In this document: positions 27,746-38,500 of the stretch, piece by piece
Position numbering within the stretch: position 1 is the first letter of the stretch
Layout of the letters: each line of letters opens with the position of its first letter
Notes under the pieces: generated by a model
Told to the model about the DNA's origin: nothing
What the model saw: only the letters and a program-made list of their open reading frames with translations
The model's database searches: none
Assembly: GCF_016921115.1 (NCBI RefSeq)
Contig: NZ_JAFFZS010000008.1
Location: 62,001 to 126,000, forward strand
DNA from: Streptomyces actuosus
GTDB taxonomy: Bacteria > Actinomycetota > Actinomycetes > Streptomycetales > Streptomycetaceae
Reading direction: 5' to 3'
Length of the DNA stretch: 64,000 bases
Position numbers and translations under genes: made by a program

Positions 27746-27835
27746 CTACTTCCTGACCGCCGCCGCCACGATCACCACCACGAACATCAGCACGAGCGCG
27801 CCGGCCATGATCCGGTTCCGGGTCTTCGGGTCCAC
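27746..27835 (-). CDS. 29-residue single-helix membrane peptide
   Basis: A very short gene: GTG 27835 to TAG 27746. The product starts MDPKTRNRIMAGALVLMF, continues with a Val/Ala-rich stretch and ends VRK. It is a basic N-terminus, one ~19-residue hydrophobic helix and a basic end, a complete mini membrane protein. It begins 10 nt after the thpR stop. TAGGCT lies 7 nt before the GTG and uses the thpR stop codon bases, so it may also have its own leaderless promoter. The terminator 27706-27736 directly follows. Nearly every codon ends in G or C. Function unknown. Confidence 0.65.
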   Translation of the reverse strand: MDPKTRNRIMAGALVLMFVVVIVAAAVRK

Positions 27836-27845
27836 GGGAACGAGC

Positions 27846-28418
27846 CTAACCGGCGCCGCCGAGCGGCCAGCGCGCGACCGCCTCGTAGCGGGGCTGCTCG
27901 CCCGGCGTCCCCGAGCGCGGCGGGTGGCTGCGGACCAGGGCCAGGTCGCGGACCGTCCAGGAGCTGCCGGAGAACTCGCGCAGCACCTCGACGTACGAGC
28001 GCACGTCCACCGCGGTGCGGCTGCGTGCGAGCGTCAGGTGGGCCTTGTAGCGGCGGTGCTCCTCCCGTCCCAGGCCCGCCCTGCGCGCCGCGGACTCGGA
28101 CCGTGAGGCCAGCAGCCGCAGGGCCGCCAGGTCGCCGTCGGCGCCGGTCCACAGCGCCCTGCCGTGCCCGAACTGGCCACCGCCGGTCAGCGCGAGCGGG
28201 AAGGGTCCGGTGCGGTGCGCGGCGCGCTCCAGCCGGGCCGACAGCTCGGACACGACGTCGACGTCGACCTCGCCGTAGAAGGCGAGGGTGAGATGCCAGC
28301 CGGGACGGCCGGTCCAGCGCAGGGCGTCGGCGCCGGGCAGCTGTCTCAGCCCGGCCACGGCGGCGGCGAGTTCCTCGACGGCTGCGGTCGGCGGGAGCAC
28401 GGCGGCGAAGAGTCTCAT
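27846..28418 (-). CDS. thpR: RNA 2',3'-cyclic phosphodiesterase (2H family)
   Basis: A 190-residue 2H phosphoesterase (LigT/ThpR) that opens 2',3'-cyclic phosphate ends of RNA; once called 2'-5' RNA ligase. The two HxTx motifs are HLTLAF (near residue 43) and HLTLAR (near 133), at the usual spacing. ATG 28418 has no strong Shine-Dalgarno. A strong terminator lies upstream (28468-28495), so it is transcribed separately from the MFS gene. The tiny membrane peptide follows 10 nt downstream. Confidence 0.92.
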   Translation of the reverse strand: MRLFAAVLPPTAAVEELAAAVAGLRQLPGADALRWTGRPGWHLTLAFYGEVDVDVVSELSARLERAAHRTGPFPLALTGGGQFGHGRALWTGADGDLAALRLLASRSESAARRAGLGREEHRRYKAHLTLARSRTAVDVRSYVEVLREFSGSSWTVRDLALVRSHPPRSGTPGEQPRYEAVARWPLGGAG

Positions 28419-28467
28419 GACTCGATGGTCCCGCGAAGCGGGCGTGCGCGACCGGTGTCGCGGCACA

Positions 28468-28495
28468 CCGGGGGATCCGGCACAGGATCCCCCGG
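28468..28495 (-). terminator. terminator of the marR-MFS operon
   Basis: Perfect 11-bp stem CCGGGGGATCC / GGATCCCCCGG with loop GGCACA, 7 bp past the MFS stop codon on the minus strand. Confidence 0.8.
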
Positions 28496-28501
28496 GGCCC
28501 C

Positions 28502-29848
28502 TCAGGCCGGCACCGGCTCCTCCTGTCGGGTGCGCGGGACGAAGCGGACGTGCGGGTGGCCGCCGTTCCAGCCGACGGACAGGCGCAGGCCGCCGACCCG
28601 GGCCAGGGCGAGGCCGATGCCCGCGGCGGCCAGGACGGAGATCGCCCCGCCGACGGCGAGGCCCGCCCGGACGCCGTAGGTGTCGGTGATCCATCCGGCG
28701 ATGGGCGCGCCGACCGGCGATCCGCCCATGAACACCATCATGTACAGGGCCATGACCCGGCCGCGCATCGCCGGGTCGGTCGCCATCTGGACGCTGGTGT
28801 TTGCGGTGACGTTGACGGTCATGCCGAACATCCCGATCGGGGCCATGAGCAGCGCGAACAGCCACAGCGACGGGGCGAGGGCGGCGACCGCCTCCAGGGC
28901 GCCGAAGGTCATCGCCGCCGCGATCAGGATCCGCATCCGGGCGGTGCCGCGTCGGGCGGCCAGCAGGGCGCCGGCGAGGGAGCCGACGGCCATGAGGGTG
29001 TTGAAGAGGCTGTAGGAGCCGGCTCCGGCGTGGAAGACGTCGTCGGCGAAGGCGGACAGGTAGACGGGGAAGTTGAAGCCGAAGGTGCCGATGAAGCCCA
29101 CCAGGGTGATCGTCCAGATGAGTTCCGGGCGCCCGGCGACATAGCGCAGGCCCTCGCGCAGCTGCCCCTTGCCGCGCGGGGCGCGGTCGACGACGTGCAG
29201 TTCACGGGCCCGCATGAGCAGCAGGCCGGTGATGGGGGCGAGGAAGGACAGGCCGTTGAAGAGGAACGCCCAGCCGGTGCCGACATCGGTGATCATCAGG
29301 CCGGCGACGGCGGGGCCGACGAGGCGGGCGGACTGGAAGTTCGCGGAGTTGAGGCTGACGGCGTTCTGCAGCTGGGCGGGGCCGACCATCTCGGAGACGA
29401 AGGACTGGCGGGCCGGGTTGTCGACGACCGTGGCGAGGCCGGCGAGGAACGCGGCGAGGTAGACGTGCCAGACCTGGACGTGCCCCGTGAGGGTGAGGGC
29501 GGCCAGCGCCAGGCCCGTGACGGCCATGGCGGACTGGGTGAACAGCAGGGTGCGGCGCTTGGGCAGGCGGTCGACGAGGACCCCGCCGTAGAGGCCGAAC
29601 AGGAGCATCGGCAGGAACTGCAGGGCGGTGGTGACACCGACGGCGGTGGCCGAGCCGGTGAGGCTGAGCACCAGCCAGTCCTGCGCGATGCGCTGCATCC
29701 AGGTGCCGGTGTTGGAGACGACCTGGCCGGCGAAGAAGAGGCGGTAGTTCCTGATCCTCAGCGAGCTGAACATCGAGGAGGTGCGGGAGGTGGAGGTAGG
29801 TGGGACGGTCGGTGCGGGGGCGGAAGGTGCTCCGGATCCCGGACTCAA
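28502..29848 (-). CDS. MFS exporter of the MarR-controlled operon
   Basis: A 448-residue major facilitator with 10-12 helices (DHA3/enterobactin-exporter-like: RNYRLFFAGQVVSNTGTWMQ at the N-terminus, the motif A-like GGVLVDRLPKRRTLL, and RGRVMALYMMVFMGGSPVGAP). It likely exports a drug-like compound. The start is decided by the RBS: AAGGAGG lies 9 nt before TTG 29848, while the later ATG (MFSSLRIRN) has only pyrimidines upstream. It follows marR by 27 bp on the same strand, so the pair is an operon induced when MarR releases DNA (inference). A terminator follows. Confidence 0.9.
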   Translation of the reverse strand: MSPGSGAPSAPAPTVPPTSTSRTSSMFSSLRIRNYRLFFAGQVVSNTGTWMQRIAQDWLVLSLTGSATAVGVTTALQFLPMLLFGLYGGVLVDRLPKRRTLLFTQSAMAVTGLALAALTLTGHVQVWHVYLAAFLAGLATVVDNPARQSFVSEMVGPAQLQNAVSLNSANFQSARLVGPAVAGLMITDVGTGWAFLFNGLSFLAPITGLLLMRARELHVVDRAPRGKGQLREGLRYVAGRPELIWTITLVGFIGTFGFNFPVYLSAFADDVFHAGAGSYSLFNTLMAVGSLAGALLAARRGTARMRILIAAAMTFGALEAVAALAPSLWLFALLMAPIGMFGMTVNVTANTSVQMATDPAMRGRVMALYMMVFMGGSPVGAPIAGWITDTYGVRAGLAVGGAISVLAAAGIGLALARVGGLRLSVGWNGGHPHVRFVPRTRQEEPVPA

Positions 29849-29875
29849 AAGGGTTCGCCTCCTTGCGCGACGTGC

Positions 29876-30313
29876 TTACAGGTGTGCGAGCTTCTCCAGG
29901 ACGGGGGCGGCGGCGCGGAGTTTCTCCCACTCGTCCTCGTCGAGGTCCTCGACCAGGGTGGCCAGGAAGGCGTTCCGCTTGCGGCGGCTCTCGGTGAGCA
30001 TCGCCTCGGCCTGCTCGGTCTTGGTGACGACCTTCTGGCGCCGGTCCTCGGGGTGCGGCTCCAGCCGGACCAGCCCCTTGGCTTCGAGCAGCGCGACGAT
30101 GCGGGTCATCGACGGCGGCTGGACGTGCTCCTTGCGGGCGAGTTCACCGGGGGTGGCCCGGCCGCAGAGGGACAGCGTGCCGAGCACCGACATCTCGGTG
30201 GGGCTGAGGGACTCGTCGACACGCTGGTGCTTCAGCCGACGGGACAGCCGCATCACGGCGGAACGCAGGGAATTCACGGCGGCAGCGTCGTCGCCATGGG
30301 TGAGGTCCGGCAT
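29876..30313 (-). CDS. MarR-family transcriptional regulator
   Basis: A 145-residue winged-helix repressor: dimerisation helices at both ends and the wHTH at ~38-100 (LSPTEMSVLGTLSL, GELARKEHVQPPSMTRIVALLE, wing LVRLEPHPEDRRQKVV). It heads a two-gene operon with the MFS exporter. TAGGTT lies 7 nt before ATG 30313, so the mRNA is probably leaderless. The AT-rich imperfect dyad at 30324-30345 covers the promoter and is the likely autoregulatory site. Ligand unknown. Confidence 0.92.
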   Translation of the reverse strand: MPDLTHGDDAAAVNSLRSAVMRLSRRLKHQRVDESLSPTEMSVLGTLSLCGRATPGELARKEHVQPPSMTRIVALLEAKGLVRLEPHPEDRRQKVVTKTEQAEAMLTESRRKRNAFLATLVEDLDEDEWEKLRAAAPVLEKLAHL

Positions 30314-30323
30314 GTTCTTTAAC

Positions 30324-30345
30324 CTAACTCATTACTCTGACTAAC
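30324..30345. promoter_or_regulatory. AT-rich dyad, probable MarR operator
   Basis: CTAACTCA - TTACTC - TGACTAAC: half-sites with two mismatched pairs, plus CTAAC repeated at both ends. It lies immediately upstream of the -10 (TAGGTT) of the marR gene. Confidence 0.55.
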
Positions 30346-30398
30346 GACCACTCGGGGTCGGGGGCAATGCCCGTGACCCTGACCACTGATGCATCGCT

Positions 30399-30414
30399 TC
30401 ACTCATATGGGTGA
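30399..30414. promoter_or_regulatory. near-palindrome upstream of the ribbon-helix-helix gene
   Basis: TCACTCATATGGGTGA: seven of eight base pairs symmetric around CATATG, 48 bp before the ATG at 30463. Size fits an autoregulatory ribbon-helix-helix site. Confidence 0.45.
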
Positions 30415-30462
30415 TCAAAGAGCGGAACGTGACACACCGGCCGGAACGCTGCCGCGACCCTC

Positions 30463-30651
30463 ATGGGCATGGGGACCACTGTGCTCAGCCTGCGGATAGA
30501 CGCGGAGCTGCTCGAAAGGCTCCGGGACCACGCGGCCAAGAGAGGAATGAGCGTCCAGGACTATGTCGTCCGGACGCTCATTCGGGATGACTTCGACGAG
30601 CGGTTCCAGACCGCCGTCGAGGAGACGGAGAAGTTCTACGGGGTCATCTGA
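30463..30651 (+). CDS. ribbon-helix-helix protein (Arc/ParD-like)
   Basis: A 62-residue protein (60 if the ATG at 30469 is used). The strand segment TTVLSLRIDAELLERL is followed by two helices (LRDHAAKRGMSVQDYVVRTLIRD), the MetJ/Arc fold, then an acidic tail EERFQ-like ending TEKFYGVI. Such proteins bind DNA as dimers; many are antitoxins, but there is no toxin gene next to it, so a solitary regulator is more likely. No Shine-Dalgarno is visible. It stands alone between the divergent marR and the convergent permease. Confidence 0.8.
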   Translation: MGMGTTVLSLRIDAELLERLRDHAAKRGMSVQDYVVRTLIRDDFDERFQTAVEETEKFYGVI

Positions 30652-30689
30652 GGCGCCGGTCCCCGCAGAGGTCCGCGGGCACCGGGCGC
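30652..30689. terminator. hairpin between RHH gene and permease gene
   Basis: GGCGCCGGT and ACCGGGCGC pair with one bulge around an inner CCCGC/GCGGG stem, directly at the RHH stop codon; probably serves the convergent permease too. Confidence 0.45.
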
Positions 30690-30829
30690 GGTCCCTGGTC
30701 CCGCAGCCGCCGCAGCCAGGACCGCGACCACGCCGTCCCCGGTCGGCACTCGGCCGCTCGCCCACCCGCAGCGCCTCGCCGGCCCCTCGGGTCTCCGCCC
30801 CGCAGGTCTCCGGCCCGCAGGCGTCCGCC

Positions 30830-32281
30830 TCACAACAGACCGAGGGCGGGCATCAGGTAGTAGAAGGCGAACACCGCGGAGACCACGTACATCGCCACCG
30901 GGACCTCCTTGGCCCGGCCGGCGGCCAGGCGCAGCACCGTGAAGGTGATGAAGCCCATGCCGATGCCGTTGGTGATCGAGTAGGTGAACGGCATCATCAG
31001 CATGGTCACGAACGCCGGGATCGCGAGCGTGTGATCCGCCCAGTCGATCTCCTTCACCGAGCCCGCCATGATCAGGAAGCCGACGGCGACCAGGGCGGGG
31101 GTGGCCGCCTGGGACGGGACCATCGTGGCGACGGGCGTCAGGAACAGGGCCGCGCCGAACAGCGCGCCGGTGATCACGTTGGCGAAGCCGGTGCGCGCGC
31201 CCTCGCCGACACCCGCCGTGGACTCCACGAAGCAGGTGGTGGCGGAGGAGGAGCTGGCACCGCCCACGGCGACGGCGACGCCGTCGACGAACAGGACCTT
31301 GTTGATGCCGGGCATCTGACCCCGGGCATCGGTGAGCTTGGCCTCGTCGGAGACGCCCATGATCGTGCCCATGGCGTCGAAGAAGCAGGACAGCAGGACG
31401 GTGAAGACGAACAGGACGCCGGTCAGCACACCGACCTTGCCGAAGCCGCCGAACAGGCTGACCTGCCCGATCAGGCCGAAGTCGGGGGTGGCGACCGGGT
31501 TGCCGGGCCACTGGGGCGTCGTCAGGCCCCAGGAGGGCACCGCCGCGACGGCGTCGACGATCGCCGCGAGGACCGTCATCGTGACGATCGAGACGAGGAT
31601 CGCGCCGGACACCTTGCGCACGATGAGCGCCAGGGTCAGCAGGACGCCGAGGACGAAGACGAGCACCGGCCAGCCGTCGAGGTGGCCGTCGGCGCCGGCC
31701 TGGAGCGGGACGGTGGTGTGCGCGGCGTCCGGGATGCGGCTGACGAAGCCGGAGTCGACCAGGCCGATCAGCATGATGAACAGGCCGATACCGATCGAGA
31801 TGGCCTTGCGCAGGCTGAAGGGCACGGCGTTCATGACGCGTTCGCGCAGACCGGAGGCGACGAGGAGCATCACGACGAAGCCGGCCAGGACCACCATGCC
31901 CATGGCGTCCGGCCAGGACATGCGCGGGGCGAGCTGCAGAGCGACGACCGAGTTCACCCCCAGGCCGGCGGCGAGCGCGATCGGCACGTTGCCGATGACG
32001 CCCATCAGCAGCGTCGTGAACGCCGCCGTCAGGGCGGTGGCCGTGACCAGTTGGCCGTTGTCGAGCTGGTGGCCGTACATGTCCTTCGTGCTGCCGAGGA
32101 TGATCGGGTTCAGCACGATGATGTAGGCCATCGCGAAGAAGGTGGCGAAACCGCCCCGGACCTCGCGTGCAAGGGTGCTGCCGCGCTCCGAGATCTTGAA
32201 GTGGCGGTCGAGGGCGCCGTAGGCGGGCGCCTTGCCCGGCTGCTCGGGCGCGGGGACCTTGGCGGGGGCCGAGGTGGGCAT
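30830..32281 (-). CDS. NCS2 (AzgA-type) purine permease
   Basis: Inner-membrane nucleobase transporter of 483 residues with 12-14 helices, closest to the AzgA/GhxP adenine-hypoxanthine-guanine proton symporters. Typical segments are LAREVRGGFATFFAMAYIIVL, the helix VPIALAAGLGVNS, FTVLLSCFFDAMGTIMGVSDEA (binding-site region) and GVAVAVGGASSSSATTCFVES. ATG 32281 has AGGAAC 9 nt upstream; the frame upstream is not protein-like. The 5' region is AT-rich (CATATGTTCATACTG on the minus strand), a likely promoter; I found no purine-riboswitch core in it. Confidence 0.92.
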   Translation of the reverse strand: MPTSAPAKVPAPEQPGKAPAYGALDRHFKISERGSTLAREVRGGFATFFAMAYIIVLNPIILGSTKDMYGHQLDNGQLVTATALTAAFTTLLMGVIGNVPIALAAGLGVNSVVALQLAPRMSWPDAMGMVVLAGFVVMLLVASGLRERVMNAVPFSLRKAISIGIGLFIMLIGLVDSGFVSRIPDAAHTTVPLQAGADGHLDGWPVLVFVLGVLLTLALIVRKVSGAILVSIVTMTVLAAIVDAVAAVPSWGLTTPQWPGNPVATPDFGLIGQVSLFGGFGKVGVLTGVLFVFTVLLSCFFDAMGTIMGVSDEAKLTDARGQMPGINKVLFVDGVAVAVGGASSSSATTCFVESTAGVGEGARTGFANVITGALFGAALFLTPVATMVPSQAATPALVAVGFLIMAGSVKEIDWADHTLAIPAFVTMLMMPFTYSITNGIGMGFITFTVLRLAAGRAKEVPVAMYVVSAVFAFYYLMPALGLL

Positions 32282-32445
32282 GGGTACGTTCCTACGAACA
32301 GAAGTGGACGGAGGCAAACCGTTTCAGTATGAACATATGAGTTCCCGGATTACCATCTCCGCGCGTAGACCCGCTCCGAGCTGCGACCGCCCCCGAAGAC
32401 CCCGGCCGCGGCGCGCCCGGATCCACCGCCTCGTAAGCTGTGCGC

Positions 32446-32718
32446 ATGGCGAAGTGGACCCCCAAGCACGAGGCGCCGGAGCCCCTGGAGGGCCCCGTGG
32501 TCGCCACCATCACCGGCGGCACGATCGTCTGGTTCGTCCTCTTCCTCGTCCAGCTGCCCTTCTACGGCTGGTACGACGACCACGGCCACACCTGGTGGCT
32601 GTGGACCTGCCTGGCCGGCGGCGGCCTCGGTCTGATCGGCGTCTGGTACGTCCGCAGGCGCGACGCCGCCCTCAAGCGGGCGGCCGCGGCGGCCCGCACG
32701 GACACCACCACCGCCTGA
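32446..32718 (+). CDS. DUF2530 small membrane protein
   Basis: A 90-residue membrane protein: a polar N-terminus (AKWTPKHEAPEPLEGP), two transmembrane helices (TIVWFVLFLVQLPFYGW and WLWTCLAGGGLGLIGVW) and a basic Ala/Thr tail. It fits DUF2530, widespread in actinobacteria and uncharacterised. ATG 32446 is preferred to ATG 32440 because TAAGCT lies exactly 6 nt before it (32434-32439), which indicates a leaderless transcript. Divergent from the permease. Confidence 0.82.
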   Translation: MAKWTPKHEAPEPLEGPVVATITGGTIVWFVLFLVQLPFYGWYDDHGHTWWLWTCLAGGGLGLIGVWYVRRRDAALKRAAAAARTDTTTA

Positions 32719-32956
32719 CCACCGCGGAGGCGTCACCAGGCCCGAGCCGCAGCACCAGGCCCGTCCGTCCCGCGGCACCCGGCCCGCCCGTCGTCGTCCG
32801 GCCCGCCCAGGGACACCCCTTGGGGTCGGGGATCCGCCGTCCGGCGCACCGGCCGGCACGCGCCTCCTACCGACGCAGCACTCCCCGTCCTCCCCAAGTC
32901 GGATTCTGCGCGTACTCGGCGGGTGAAGCCGCACATCCGCACGTACCGTCGAATGC
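32719..32956. other. spacer between DUF2530 and ctpE
   Basis: About 240 bp with no gene. It contains a weak hairpin ACCCC-TT-GGGGT near 32814-32825, two copies of ACCAGGCCCG (near 32739 and 32754) and, at the right end, the ctpE -10 TACCGT (32944-32949), 7 nt before the ATG. Confidence 0.45.
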
Positions 32957-35353
<2,397 letters not shown>

Positions 35354-35387
35354 GCGCTGCCGCTGGGGGCGGGGTGTGGCATCGGCC

Positions 35388-35558
35388 GACCCGCCGTCGT
35401 AGCCGAGCGCGCCGTTCCCCGCGCCCCCGAGACCGCCGCCCGCCGACCCGCCGTCGTGGCCGAGCGCGCCGTTCCCCGCGCCCCCGAGACCGCCGCCCGC
35501 CGACCCGCCGTCGTAGCCGAGCGCGCCGTTCCCCGCGCCCCCGAGACCGCCGCCCGCC
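35388..35558. repeat. three tandem copies of a 57-bp repeat
   Basis: Units start at 35388, 35445 and 35502, each 57 bp, running GACCCGCCGTCGTAGCCGAG, then CGCGCCGTTCCCCGCGCCCC, then CGAGACCGCCGCCCGCC. Copies 1 and 3 are identical; copy 2 has one A-to-G change (GTCGTGGCC). They fill most of the spacer between the convergent ctpE and GHKL-protein genes. The core (GTCGT(A/G)GCCG...CCCGCGCCCC) is recognisably the same dispersed intergenic family as 57776-57814 in this window. Not coding: all frames are low-complexity. Confidence 0.9.
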
Positions 35559-35560
35559 GG

Positions 35561-38500
35561 TCAGTCGAACCAGCGGTCGCGGGCCAGTTCCCGGGTGCGT
35601 GAGGGGTCCTCCAGCAGGGCCGCCACCTCGAAGCGGCGCGGCCACTGGCCGGCCGCCCAGGCGAGACCGGCGGCGACGCCCTCCAGGGTGGCCGCGTGCA
35701 GGACGCCGTCGTCGGTGAGCCGCCAGTCGATCCCGACGCCGTCGACGACGAGCTCCTCGTGCTCGACGTAGGTGTCCGGGGTGCGCGGGCCGAGCAGCAC
35801 GCGCACCGACTCGGGTACGTCGTGCTCGGTGCCCGCGGACGTGACCTCGCCGGTGACGGACTCGCTCAGCCGGCGCACCTGGAACAGGTCGGCCAGCTCC
35901 GCGGCCCGGGACGGGCGGACCGGAAGCAGCGGCACACCCTCGGTGAACGGCAGCAGGTCCGGCGAGTCCACGACCACCGCGTCGGCCGCGTCCACCACCC
36001 GTACCTCGCCGTCGACGACGGCCCGCACGTCGTCCGGCAGGGTCACCTGCTCGGGGTCCAGCTCGGCCAGGGCACCGTACAGACCGTGCAGCTGGGCGGC
36101 CGTCACCGTCCGCTCCGGGTCGGCGAGGCGCTCCAGCAGCTCGGCGGCGCCGCCCGGCTCGTCCAGCAGGGCCGCCACCGATGTCCGTACGCCCAGCGCC
36201 CGCAGCACCTGCTCGTCGGCGAAGCCGGTGGCGTCCGCCTCTTCGTACAGGCCGCGCAGCAGCGGGTCGCCGCCGGCCGCCAGCAGGCCAGCGGGGCGGC
36301 GGCCGTCGAGGACCGGGTGCCCGCGCAGCCACCAGGCGGTGTAGGACCGTACGACCTCGTGCGTGCCGTCGGGCAGCAGGATCCGCACGGGCTGCACCAC
36401 GGCGTCCCGCAGGGGCGGCTGCGACAGCAGCGTGAGCGCCCGCGGCCAGTGGTCGTCGTCGACGAGGTCCAGGTCGCGCACGGCGATCAGCTCGGTCGCG
36501 ACCGGAGGCACGGGGCTGTCGGGGAAGCGGTCGAGGATGTCCTCGCACCACACGTCGACCGCGTCGAGCAGTCCCGCGTCGTCGGTCTCGGCGAAGTCGC
36601 CCTCGCGCGGCTCCAGTTCGTCCGGGTCGAGGACGACGTCGGTGGCGCGGACCAGCGCGAAGCCCGCCAGCACCCCGCAGGCGGCGAGCGGCTGCTCGCC
36701 CCAGCGGTCGGCCAGCTCGGCGTCCACGCAGGCGAGTTCGCCCTCGCGCATCACCCGGTGGAACGCGCTGCCGGGCAGGACCAGCTCGCCCGCCGGGGCC
36801 AGTTCGCCGTCCTCGTCGGGCAGGGCGAGCGCACCCAGCCAGGGCTCGTCGCCGGGCTCCAGGCCCGCGTCGCGCGCCAGGGCGAGGACGGTCTCGGCGA
36901 GTTCCTCGGCGTCGGGGGTGTCCTCGTCCCAGGCGCCGGTGTCGTCGTCGAGGGACGCCGCGACCGCGGCCCGCACCTGCGGCGTGGTCAGCACCGCGCG
37001 CGGCGTGGCGGGCAGCGCGCCGAGCTTCTCCAGCAGCGGGTGGACGGCGTCCGGATGGGCGACCTTCAGTCCCAGCCGGGCGAGGACACCCGGGTCGGTC
37101 CCGGCGTCGTCCGGGGTGGGCAGCAGCACCTGACGGGGCCCGATGGTGGTGCGGGCCTGTCCGGTGCCGAACTCCTGCGCGGGCCCCCCGGCGAGCGGCA
37201 CCGGCAGCCCGGACAGCCGGTCCGGGTCGACCCCGGCGAGGCTGTCGTAGAGCCGCCGCCACCAGGCCGGTTCCTTCTCCAGCCCGGCCAGCCGGTCGAC
37301 GGCGTCGGTGAGCGGCACGCGCGCCACACCCAGGGTGCGCAGTTCGACCCGGCGTTCGAGCCCGGCGGGCAGCAGGGTGGGCAGCACCTCGGCGAGGACC
37401 CGCACGGTCTCGGCGCCCGCGCCCTCCACGACCTCCGCGTCCCGGGGCCGCAACGACTCGGGCAGGTCCGCGTGGTCCTCGCGGTCCCCGGCCGGCTCGG
37501 CGGCGGGCGGCAGGAAGGACGTGCGCGGGAGACGGTCGAGGATCGCCTGCCGCAGCGCCCCGTCCAGCTCGCCCCGGCCCAGGGCGCCGGGGACGAGGTC
37601 GAGGGCACCGGCGGTCACCGGCCGCCAGTCGGCGAGGAGGTCGGCGTAGGCGTCGGCGGCGCGCTGCACCAGGAAGTCGGTCAGCGGGCCGGCCGCGGCG
37701 TGCCGGCGGGTGGAGTCCAGCGGGAAGGAGGCGATGAGCAGCGCTGGTACACCGAGCGGCTCGTCGCTGGGGGTCGGGGCGTGCACGACGGGGCTGGTGC
37801 GGGGCCGGGCCGGGCCGCCGTCCGCGTCGACGGGCACGGCCCAGGTCAGCGACCAGTGCGGGCGCAGGCGTTCCTCCACCGGCCGTCCGGCCAGCAGGTC
37901 GGGCGTGAGCGGGCCGTGCGCGGAGGCGGTGCGCCAGCCGGTGGTGCCGTCCCGGGAGTCCTCCAGGACGGTCAGGGCGCCCTCGGCGCGGCGGCTCAGG
38001 GTGCGGACCTCGCCGCCCATGTCGACGACGACCTCGTCGAGGCCGGGCAGGGCGAGCAGGAGGGCGTCGTCGACGGCGCCCAGGAGGCGCTCGGCGAGGT
38101 CGGCGGCGGCCGCGTCGCGCAGCGGGAGGACGACGACGGTGTCGTAGGGGTCGGGGGCGGTGCCCTCGGCGGCGAACGGCAGACGCAGCAGCGGCACGTG
38201 ACCGTCGCGGCGGCGGATCTCGTCGCCCAGGCCCGGGCTGTGCCGGGCGGTCTCGCCGGCCAGGTCGCGGGCCTCGGCCAGCGACCAGCGCACACCACCG
38301 TGGCGGCCGAGGACCGCGGGCTCGTCGGTGACCGACAGGACCGCTGCGAAACCGACGCCGAAGCGGCCGACCGCCTGCTGGGTGGAGTCCCGCTTCGCGG
38401 ACGCGCGCAGGGTGGCCAGCGACTCGACGCCCGCGGCGTCCAGCGGGGCCCCGGTGTTCGCGGCGGCCAGGACGCCGTCGCGGAGGGTGAGACGGAAGCG

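Noticed and set aside
30830..32445. Purine riboswitch ahead of the NCS2 permease gene
   Set aside because: The AT-rich upstream region has no conserved purine-riboswitch core or paired loops; it reads as an ordinary promoter.
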